DNA from: Lineus longissimus | Taxonomy: Eukaryota; Nemertea; Pilidiophora; Heteronemertea; Lineidae | Direction of reading: 5' to 3' | Assembly (NCBI RefSeq): GCF_910592395.1 | Contig: NC_088322.1 | Coordinates: 9,171,431-9,235,430, forward strand | DNA length: 64,000 nucleotides | In this document: positions 12,401 through 24,400 of the stretch, piece after piece | How the letters are laid out: each line of letters starts with the position of its first letter | Position numbering within the stretch: position 1 is the stretch's first letter | Translations under genes and position numbers: made by a program | Notes under the pieces: model-generated | Told to the model about the DNA's origin: nothing | Databases searched by the model: none | What the model saw: only the letters and a program-made list of their open reading frames with translations

Positions 12401-15400
12401 GTGGTTATCATTGCCTAACCACCCATTGGCAGTGTGGACTGATATTTCATCATGGTGACATCAAATGACATTAGAGGGACATGTCCCCTCACCAAAGTCA
12501 CACAAATTTTGTTCATAGCAATCTTACATAACTAAGCAGAGATATAATCAATCACTAACTCACCAGCACAGTTCTTGGAATCGTTGATTGCCATACCAAC
12601 TGGACAGGTACACTTGGCTCCAAAAGGTGTCGCCACACAGTAGTGACTACAGCCACCGTTGTTCTCCGTGCACACAAGGTCATCTGTAAATTACAAGGTC
12701 ATCTGTAAATTACAAGGTCTAAATACACAAGAGAACTAAATTTTAAGTGACAAATCTAACAGCACAATAACAAAATACGGATCGGAGACAACGACTTGTG
12801 CCCATGTGCCACGGAACCGATGACCGTGGCACACATCCTGACAAGATGTGCGAGATTGGCAGCTCTGAGAAAAGACATCTGGCCAGAAGGTACCAGCCTA
12901 CAAGACCAGCTCTATGGAGACCTCCAACAGCTGCGAAACACCATAGAATACATCAGAAGATCGGACTTGACTGTCTAGAGCGAACGAGAAGAAGAAGAAG
13001 AATAACAAAATATTTTTTCCTGTGCTAACAGTGAGATGGCCTAGCTCACTTTCTACAAAGTTCGAGATGAAGCTCATGCTCTGGACTCAAAGCTTTTTAC
13101 AGCTTTTCTTCTGTGTTGACTCTAGCCAAGAAAAAATCATTCTCCAAGGAGTATTCAACAGGTCTTTGTGAGTGTTTTTTACATGCCACGATGGTTTGAC
13201 GCCAATTCTATTCATTGGGCTTAACAATCACACATGAGTTACATTATATTAGTTCAGCTATAAGAAACTGGGTATCATTTGGAATTCAACTTTTGAAGAA
13301 CAAAACTTACTGCACTCTCCGCCCTCGTCTCCACCATCAGGACAATCCTCTTTTCCATTGCAAACGAATGTCTTGTTGATACACTGCTGATAGCCTGGGC
13401 ACATCCAGAGTCCAATTGATGGACAAGTGAACGTCTTTGGAGCTAAATTTTGATACGAAATGGGTTATTTCACACTATAGTTTGCTCAAAGATGATGAAA
13501 AATATGACGATGCACATAGCTCCCATTTTCACAGATTCTCTCAGATTTTCATTGAACATACCACAATAATGAATCCCTAAATCTTCTCATCTTTCATTCC
13601 GACCAAAACCGCTCAAGAAAAAGGCCCGAACTTTATACAGCATAGGAAAGTTCACCACACAAACTTGTGCATGGGTTTAGCACCACTGCTCAAATGACAA
13701 GGTTAATCCCAATTCGTTTTTTTTCGGAATTGGGGCGAGGTCAAGATGTGGTACTGGCAAGAGAATATAGCCCTTATATAAATGTATCTCATCCAAAATA
13801 AACGGCAATGGAAGTAAAGTGACGAGCCAAAGGTACCTACCACATGTCCTCTCGTTGGCTTCGTCACTATTGTCACCACAGTCATTGTCGCCATCGCAGA
13901 CCCAATGATTCCACATGCAGCGCCCGTTATCACATTGGAATTGGTTTGCGAGGCAGGTGACAGCCGCTGAATTGAAGACAAGAAAATGTAGCATAGCATT
14001 GCAGTTATCCGTTGCGGAATCTTGCGATGAAAATTGAGGCCTTGTGACGAGTCTGATCTACAGGGTGGCCCAGGAAAGACTTCTCAAATGGGGCCACTTT
14101 TTATTGGGGAACGAGGTTGTGTGCTATCAATCTGGTCCCCAGGAGAGGGCAAGGAAGTTTTTTTCTGGACCACCCTGTATATTACTTGAAGTGAGACAAA
14201 AATTTGATCTTGGTACGAACGAGGGATGTGTACAGATTAAAAGAGGCAACACAGTCATAGTGATTATACAATTTGCCGTGCCACTACACACAACAATGTT
14301 GGAAAATGTGTGTGATAGAAAAATTCAACACTTACGACAATCTTCAGGTTCATCAATGCCGTTCTCACAGTCGATCTGACCATCACACTTCCATTTCGTC
14401 GGGATACATTCCCCGCCCGGCGAGCACTGTATCTCGTCCTCATGGCAACCTTCGTATGGTCGGTCAGCTGAAATGAGAATGTGGGAACATGAATAAGAGT
14501 CTTAGCACCTTCACTGCCAGGCCCTTTTTCTTATCTATCCCCTACGGGGCAAAGGTTTTCACTAAAATCAGCGATTTTCACATGTATAAAAAATAAAGTT
14601 ATTATCAAGGGAATTACATGAAACTGGGTTTACGTGTAGTTCTTGATCTCCTCTTTCATTATATGTCATGCTTGGAGTGGTATTTCCCAAAGCACCTGCC
14701 CTTACAAAGGGGACATGACAGTCAGAACAGTGATATATGTGCTGACCGGAAGAAGTCGCCATTGTTCACGCTAAATGAGTTATAAATAGCTATATAGTCT
14801 GTGCATCGACAAGCAGACAGTAGGTGCAGGGTGGACACGTGGTCTTCTCATTTCGTCACGAAACCGCGAAATTTGAATGTGTCTTTGGGGTGACGTTTTA
14901 AAACGTCATTTGGCAGCGAGCTCGAAAACGTCAATGACGTTTTAAAACGGCAGCCAAGGTATTAAGCATCCCGAATTCCTACATCGTAAAAAGAACGGCA
15001 TTACTAATACTTACGACAACCGATTTCGTCGGAATAATCCGGACAGTCCGGGTTCTCATTGCACTTCAATCCGACCGGAATGCACTTGTCGAAGTATTTA
15101 CACTTGAACTGCACATCTGCAGTGCAATTTTTGGGTGGGCAGTCCTGTTCGTCAGAGAAATCCAAACAATCGTTGTCACCGTCGCAAACCCATCGTGAGG
15201 TCAGGCAGCGATTGTTATTGCATTTGAACTCATCAGGGGTGCATGTCTTGCCAACTGAAATCGCCAATTAATGAAAACCAACACTAGAGACGGAAAAGAT
15301 GTGGATAAAACTTCTGAAAATTCTGAAATACACAGCAGACACAATTTTCCTTTAATCCTTCTCTAGGAGGAAAATTAACCAACAGTCTCTTGCAACTGAA

Positions 15401-18400
15401 GCCTTGTAAGAACACATCAGTTTTACCTTGGCTATTTGGCAAGGAGGTTGATTTATCTTCTATCACTGTTTCAATGTAAAAGACAGAAAAGCATCATTTC
15501 GGTTACTTCAATTTTGAAGATGCTCCATTGGCACATAATGTGGAAGAAAGATAGTTTTTGGTCCAACATTATTCCGCTTACCGCAGTGTTCCACGCTTTC
15601 ATCCGACCCATCTCCGCAGTCGTTAACAGTGTTGCAGAGATATCGATGACTGACACACAGCCCGTTATCGCAAGTGAACTCGGCGCTAGTACACGTCTTA
15701 TTGGCTTGAAAAGAAAACAACTTCTTCAGTCTTTATGAAAACATTGGTATGGATGAATCATTAGTCTTGGATCCCTCTTCCTGTATTGCAGGAGATCTTT
15801 CTTCTGCATTACCTACTCATAGTTATCTCCTGAATCCCGGTGACCGACCAGTCGGTCATTTTGAAATAACTTTTTTTCACAACCGACAGGTCGGTCTCAA
15901 TGATATTTTTATTCCCTTGAGCTGGGACGCTAGTTTATCGCTTTTTTAGCATGTTTGATGTACAGTAGGGTCAGTTAGAGCATACCTGGGTAGATGGCGT
16001 CTCCGTACCGGACTTGGCGTTTGTATGCGGGTGCTATACATCGTGAAAGTCAGACCCAATTTCTCAACCACGTGACCACCCTGGGATCCCAGGATTTTCA
16101 AGTTTTGGGATTCAAGAGGTTAATGTGATTCTCAGGTTGGGTGCCAATCGGTTTTGAAACTCCATTTTTAGCTAATGATAAGGCATCAGTCACAAGTTTA
16201 ATCACAGGATGGTACCTTTTGTTAAACATGGCCATCCCAGGAACACATTGGTTTTCGGTAGGTATAGTGTTGAACATATCGGCTGTGCAAGCACTAGCTG
16301 CTCAAGCGAAGGGTGACCATGTGATCCACCCGCACCATACATGCTGAGTAGAGACAGAGATAGGGCCAATCACTGGGTGACGGCCTGGTCCACTCATCTG
16401 GGACCCTCGCCTGACTGATAACAAGAAGACTTACGACAATTCAGCTCATCTGTCATATCTCCACAATCATTATCACCGTCACAGACCCACCGCGGATGAA
16501 TACACTTGCCGTTGTCACACTTATGGAATCCTGGTGCGCAGGTCCCTGGAAAAAATAAGACACGGCCGTCAACGTCGCCATTTGACACCAGCATCAAACG
16601 ATACAGTCAAAGCTTTTCCTTTTTAACCTGTCAACGTCAGCATTTGACACCAGCATCAAATGATACAGTCAAAGTTTTTCCTTTAAAGCACCCAGAAACA
16701 AAAAATTAGTAGCTTTCACTTTTCATCAACAAACTGAAATTGATGGCCAATAAAGGGAAAGAAATTTTTTAGAATACAAGAATTTTATATGAAAATGATG
16801 ACTTACTTTCGCCGCAGTCTGCTTCATCAGAGTTATCAAAACAGTCATTGTCACCATCACATCTCCACCCAGGCGGCACACAGCGGCCATTGGCGCACTG
16901 GAAGTATCCCAGGCACGGCTGGACCGTGGTCATGTCAGGGTCCCGCTCGCACGTCCGTTGGTCGGGTTTCACGCGCATGCCGTCCGGGCAGCCGCAATGG
17001 CGTTCATACGTCGGGCTCGAGTAGTGTGGCAAAAGGATGAAAACCGGAAAACAGAAATGAGAACAGAGGCCGTTTTTGTCGCGACAAAGGTTCCGTCCTG
17101 GAAAGAAGCGAAAATATTTGACTGACAAATAATGAAAACCAATTTTGCGGTGTTTTTTTCTCTCACAGATTTTGCCTTTGGCACCCAAGGGATAGTACTA
17201 TATCCTGTGTACATGTATGATGTACCCCCAGTTATAAGGCACCGTTTTACCTGGTAGCCATAGAGGATTTCCTTTATGGCTTGGTGGTTAGCATGTTGGC
17301 CACAGAGCTGGAAGTTTAGGACATTCTGCGCGTTCATGAACTGAATGGGTGCCTGGTGCTTATCAATTCTGAGACTCTGAAGGATATCATGATAATTACG
17401 AAAACATCTAACTACGTGCATATGAAGAGCAGCTTATGAATATTCAATATCCTTCAAATAGAGGAAAACGCTCTGCAAAGTAAGTAACGGTCACCACCGG
17501 AGGTGATATCATTACCACAAATCTGTGCTAGAGAGGTTAACCTCCTGAATCCCAAAACTTGAAAATCCCGGGATCCCAGGGTGGTGGTTGCAAAATTGGG
17601 TCTGACTTTCACGATGTATAACGGCCGCATACAACTGCCAAAGTCCGATACCGAGGCGCCATCTACCCAGGCAAGCTCTAACTGACCCTACTGTACATCA
17701 AACATGCTAAAACAAGCAATAAACTAGCATCCCAGCTCAAGGGAATAAAAATATCACTGAGACCGACCTGTTGGTTGTTGGGAAAAAACGTTATTTCAAA
17801 ATGACCGACTGGTCGGTCACCGGGATTCAAGAGGTTAAACTTATTACTACGCCTGATCCTTCACATTCCCTCTTATTCTGCGAGGACGCAAGTCTGGGCT
17901 CATTGTACCAGTTGACAGCATGTGGTCTGTGGATTTAGGTAGATAACATCATCTTGGCAGTGCCAGCACAGCAGGTAACAAGTTCTCTCACTCCCAGACC
18001 AAAGGCAGATTACCACAGAAGGCATCCCCCTCCCCCCCCCCCCCCGGCCAGCAATCAAGATACTCAGAATTATAAACAAAACACAGCAGGGAGGACATTG
18101 AAGATTATTCTCCAGCGCAGATTTGCTATAACAATAACCATACGTACACCACCTGAAAATGGACCACCAATCTTGGTTCGCGAACCAATGCCGCACCATC
18201 GAAAATCCACCAAGTGCGTACACCAGCGCTGCAGCTAGTTATAAAATCCGGCAACAGATGGCGTGCAAACAATAAGCAGAAAGCACCATTTCGAAAGGGC
18301 CGCCTGTCGCCGAACCATCTAACTAGCTAATTGCCGATCCATTAGCGCGTACACCACGACAAAGTTGAGCTTTTAACAAGCCGGGCGAATTTGGACCATC

Positions 18401-21400
18401 AAGCTTGATGGGACAAATTCGCCCGGCAATTTGTATCGGCAATGGATTGCCGAACCAATTTGTCACGGCAATGTGGTGGTGTACGTGCAATTGGTCCACC
18501 AATATTTCGTGGTGTACGCGCAGCTAATAACAATTGGCTGCCAAGTAGTGGTACAAATAGGGAACCAACATGACGACTTACTTTCTATAACCTGCAGTGA
18601 CTTGTCGTAGACTTTAACGTCCATGATGGTGACTTCATTCTCACGGACTATCCTCTCTCGTGGCGAAACACCAGGACCCTTACGAATCAGAGCCTTATTG
18701 TACCAGTCTCCGTAGAAAAAGATATTGCCATATTTTGCAATCCCATGAGGTCGTTTTGAGCTGACCAGAGTCTTGATGTAATTCCCGCTGAAATCGAAGT
18801 ACTGGATTCTGGAAAAAGAAAATATCTTTTTTCAACACAGTGAAAGAGAACTGGTAAGGATAAGCTAGAGTTATGCATCTAGTGTATATGAAGGGGTTCC
18901 AGCCAAAACAACCTAATTAATTTTTGCAACTTCTCAGGAGAGGCCAAAGCATACCTGACTTCCTTCATATTATTTCCATTTAAATTCCAGATTTCAAAAT
19001 AGAATAATTCCATAATGCACTTTTGCAACACTGTGATATTGGTATTAAAATGTGGATAATTAAGTCAGTTTTATCCATCTTCACTCATATCAAAACAGCC
19101 TAAGTCTGACTTCGGTTGTTTTCGCCAGGACCCCTTCATATGAGATCTAGTCACATTCCCGAGTTCACCTAATAACCTCTTGAATCCCAAAACCTGAAAA
19201 TCCCAGGATCCCAGGGTGGTCACGTGGTTGCGAAATTGGGTCTGACTTTCACAATGTATAGCGCCCGCATACATTGAGTTCACGCAAGCTGCTCATGTTT
19301 CACACTTTGATAATGTTGGCAAAACGATTTATACATCAGTGTAGAAAAAAAAAGGTGGCACCAGACCTGAAGGCATATAAATATGAAATTAAATACATAA
19401 GGCAACTGGAACAAGAAATAGCTTATAAAAATAAAAGCATTGAATCATTTCCTGAAAAATGGGACCCAACATTCGATTTCCTTTAAAACTTGGACTGATA
19501 AATATGGACAGGACAGCCAGATTTGAGTAGGACAGACTGAAAGATGGTGTTATTGGTGGTAGTGGGTGCGTGTGTGTGTGGGTGGTGGGGGGGGGGGGGG
19601 GGGGGTAATAGGGCAGGGCAGGATTGTAAAATAAATAAAAACAGCTCTTGTATCATTGTATTGTTGTACCTGTATATGTATGTTCTGTTGTTAATAAAGA
19701 GTAAAATAAAAAAAATAAAAAAATACTCATGTTTCACACTTGGTGGGGTCTTTAACCTGTCCAGGCATAGACACCAGATACAAGGAACCTCGGTTTTAAG
19801 TCTCATTCGAAGGACTGTGAAGAGCCGGGAATTTTTGAAAGCCATGCCAGTTCATCTAGAAATACAATCATGGGTTCTGCCCGGGTTCGAACCCAGACCC
19901 TTTTGCGTGGTAGCCAGCAGTGTTAACCACTAGGCTATGAAGCAATAATTCTTACCTATTGTACTGATCATCAGCAAGGTAGATCCTCTTCATTGCATGA
20001 TCAATCATCATACCCATCGGGATGCCAACGCCAAATTCACGGATATACGTTATATTCGTCCCATCCCCATAGGCACGTCCGATTCTGCCGCGAGTTTTGG
20101 CCGATTCCATACTCTCCGACCAAAAGATGAAACTGCAATGGACAGAACTCTCAAATAATTGACGGATATGAAAGCAAGAGTTTTATCATTTTGTCACTCA
20201 AGTTATTTTGTAAGTTTTTCTTCAGCGTTCACTCTGCACGTTGAGGGGTCGTTCTCCAGGGAGTATTCCTCCTCCAAGGCGGGAGGAGCATTTTGGCATG
20301 CCACTACCATTAGGTGCAAATTCGGCTCAATGGCCTAGTGACTAAGCCTTTGGTCGGAATATTTTGTTACAACATGTACATTATTGGTAAAACAGCCTTG
20401 TTTTCAGTGTTATCAGCAACTTTGCTGCTCGAGTTGGTTGACAATACGAAAGCATTCAAAATGAAAGTTCACGCCATATTTCAATGCTCAGTTTGAGAAT
20501 TTTGTGAAATGACAGTTGATCATTGCTGGAAGTTTGATGGACTTGTCATTACCCAAACCCGCAGGTTAACTGTGGTCATTCAAAACCAAAAAAATTATCA
20601 CGCCAATGATTCACAGTTACTGAGTTAGGTGGTTAATATCCCAAACTTCTTTCAAGGAACATAGCAAAGACAGATTGGTTGACCAGCTGAAAGATACACC
20701 ATGTCAAATTGTAATCGACAACGTGTCATGAAAAGGATGCACGTTTTTTCTTACTCACCCGTCATTTGGTGCGACCACGATTCCATTTGGCTGCCAGATG
20801 TTGCGAATAATCGTCTTCATAGGGTGTTCCGTGCTGCGGATGCTGATGACACGAATAGTCTTTTTGATCTGTTCCGTGAAGTAGAGATTCTTTGATATCC
20901 AATCAAAAGCCATCGCCTTGACTTGGTTGAGGTCGGTTGCTTTTACTACTTCTTGATCTAGACAGAAAAGACAGATGCATTTCATAATGGTTAAGAACAA
21001 AACCTTTACATCAGCATCTGCAGGTGGAGGAGCAAGTTGGCACAGTACACTGAATCAAATACTCTAACAACCCATCTTTTTCATTGGTGTACTCTCACAT
21101 GGCGTGTGTCTAACTACAGTTTTTCACATAGCACCAAATTGGTCAAGTGACTCAAGACTTCAACCCATTTTGCTTTGAAGATTTTAGTCCATTGCAGGTT
21201 TTCGTTATTCATTCAGCTCTGTGTGATCTTTAGCTAGCCAGGGACGTATATTACCTACAAGATACACTGACAATCTCACATTTATGTCTCACAGACAGCA
21301 AAGAGTCTAGATTATAACTTTCTCTGAACCCACAGGTAGAAACTCAGGGTTTTTTGCGTTTAAACCCGGGCCTTACTGTGTGGTTTAACAGCAGTGCCTA

Positions 21401-24400
21401 GTAATAAGGCACTTGGAGTAAGTTGGACTTTTACATAGGAACAGACTTCATCAGACAGGCATTCGTTCTTGCTGTATTTAGAAATGCATTCCTTTTATAT
21501 ACAATAACCCCTACCTGAACCATCAGCCTTAACCCTATAAATAAAGTTACTGCGTACATCCCCGTAATAGATATACCCATCATGTGTGTCAATGTCCAGT
21601 GCCTCCACCTTTCCTCTGTGTGGTGCAACTATTGGGGAGAAGGCTGGCCGGATGATCTGATCGGTAGAGGTCGTGTTCATGTGGACTCCCTCAACGGTGT
21701 AGAGAAGAGAGTAAATGAGGAAGTTTTCCATTTCTGCAAGATAAAAGACACAGGGCAAATTATGACACCACAAACCATCTCATCTCCTGTTTAAAGCCCG
21801 ACTCAGATCAATTAGCCCGATTTGGCATGATGAACATGTGGATAGAGTGCCCGCAATAGGGTTCCATTCTGACAGTCACATGGCCAATCGACAGTCACGT
21901 GGCCAATCGACAGTCACATGACCAATCGACAGTCACGTGACAGTAGGAATGACAGATTGGGATATTCTACATTCCACCGCACCGCCTGTTCTTTTCACTA
22001 TCCAATGAATAAAGTGGACAGAAAAGAGGCGATTGAAATCGGAATGCTGCACCTAGAAATCAAAGCACCAGCCATGCCTATTGCTACAACAACAATATAT
22101 TTCCACTTACTTTTATTCCACTTACTTTTATTCCACTTACTTTTATTCCACTTACTTTTATTGCTACAACAACAATATATTTCCACTTCCTTTTATTCCA
22201 CTTACCTTTATTGCTACAACAACAATATATTTCCACTTCCTTTTATTCCAGTTACTTTTCTTGCTACAACAATATATTTCCACTTCCTTTTATTCCACTT
22301 ACTTTTATTCCACTTACTTTTATTGTTACAACAACAATATATTTCCACTTCCTTTCATTCCACTTCCTTTTATTCCACTTCCTTTTTTGCTACAACAACA
22401 ATATATATTTTGACTTACTTTTATTCCACTTACTTTTCTTGCCACAACAACAATATATTTCCACTTACTTTTATTCCGCTTACTTTTATTGCTACAACAA
22501 CAATATATTTCCACTTACTTTTACAGTTGACCTTGCCGAACTTCGTGACCTCTCCATCATAGCCGACGTCGCAGAAGCATCGAAAGCCCAGTTCCGCTGC
22601 ACCGCTGACGTAACTCGGGATACAGAGATGGGAACAGTTACTGTAGGCACACGGGTTACGTACTGAAACAATAGAGGGAGTTGATAGATCAATGACGGAG
22701 ATTGAAAACCGGGAAATATTTATCACGATTATAGTTCGCTGTTTTGTGCAATTAAAACCATGCAGGTTTTAATTTAGCGTTTTGAGACCCAAAACCAAAA
22801 CCAAAACTGCCTCGCAACACTGTCGAAAATCATTATGTATTGTAAATCGGCATTAGTGTAATGCTACAAGTGTCGCCCATGGTTGCAAGCACAGGTATTA
22901 TCCTCCTGGCCAGGTTTATCTCACCCCCAAGTTGTCCCTTTAACTGTTGCAACAGTAAAATATTCTTTTTTGTGGGGTAATCTATAGAAATCGACTACAC
23001 ATACCATCTGGTTGCTTCGAATTATGAAATATCTGTATCCCCTTCGGTTCCTTCTTCGTATCTTTATAGATCTGTTTGAACGAACTTTGGTTGTTATACT
23101 TCGAGGCTGAGATGACACCCATCTTCACTGTGTCAACGTAGAAAATTTTGTCCTCGAATTCGGAGACGTCGCTAGGATGGGGCGCGAATCTGGCACCCGT
23201 GAGGGAGGTGCGCCTGAAAAAAAGGTTTCAGTTGTGTACTTGGCTCAAATAAGAACTGATTAGTTATTCTGAAACCCCATCGGTAACATTGAACCAATGT
23301 TTACAGTGTATAATGCACTATGCCTTGTTTTTGACTGCGGCAGTTGTGGTTAGGCAACAAGGACCAATTGAGTTGGTCAAAAAGCAGTCAACATCTCATT
23401 TCATTGTTAAAGTTTTAGGTGTTTTCGAATAGAAATACCTTGCTCTCAGCAATGGTTGTCTCACCAAAAACACAGTACGTGGAGCAGTCATTTTTGCCAA
23501 CTCCTCAGCTTTGGCCCTGATTTTAGCTCCACACTCGCGTAGATTGGTTAGACAGCCAATACAGCCGGTGAGGTATCAATACCTCAAAGCAATATTCAGA
23601 TCATCTTTTATTGTTGACTTTTGCACACATTTAAAGTGAACTACATGTATAATTCCTCCAATCTGGTTGAGGCTATCTCCTTAAAAAAGGCTATTTAGGA
23701 CAAGTGAAAAGTGTAAATTGACACCATGGAATCTCTTTCTGTGCAACACAGCAAAGCTAAGGATGAATTGGTCCTTCCAATACAACAATTGTCATTGAGT
23801 TCATCTGGGCTTATTGTTGAAAGAACAGGAAATAATTGTCCCTTTGAATATACTTTCCAACAAAATACAGCCTCACCTCATTTTTGGAGTCACGCTTGGA
23901 AGATAATCCACCGATGCAATCGTGTTCAATAACGTGTCCGTATAAAACAACCTATGATTGGTCGCGTCAACATGCATCCCCTGCGGCTTGAGTAACCAGT
24001 CTTTAATGTCCAAACCCACCACCAGGGGGACCTTGAGGTGAAGTTCACCAATGGGTGACGCGTACATGATGGGTAACCGACCAACCATAACGTTTTTGGT
24101 GTCCGTGTAGAACAGCATGCTGAAATGATAGTATCAAAATAAGTGACATCAATTAATTTTAAAAGATCATGTTACTTGTAAAATGCACCCCAAACCATTG
24201 CATTGGTTTTGGTCTACATTTAGGCCCCACCCTAGCCAATACCTCCAGTTTAGTTTCAATTCCTTAAGGTCGACATCATGATGTAGTCTTTGCAAAACCA
24301 GGCCTAATTCACTCGTGCATCACTCGTGCATCACGTGCATCACATGATCATTGAACAATCCAGTACCCTCAGCTCACCGATACTTTTCAGTTGACATGAT

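Noticed and set aside
19866-19941. Possible tRNA gene (A and B boxes on minus strand)
   Set aside because: The 5' and 3' parts do not form an acceptor stem and a SINE body follows, so it is a SINE head.
21918-22562. 214-codon plus-strand ORF rich in Tyr/Phe/Leu/Thr
   Set aside because: Translation of the tandem array that repeats the LRP exon 11 donor; no domain, and it overlaps the real exon on the other strand.
23320-23610. Sequence similar to parts of 11930-12040 and 47700-47790 (TTGGTTAGACAGCCAATACAG)
   Set aside because: Suggests another dispersed repeat, but I could not define ends or target duplications, so not annotated.
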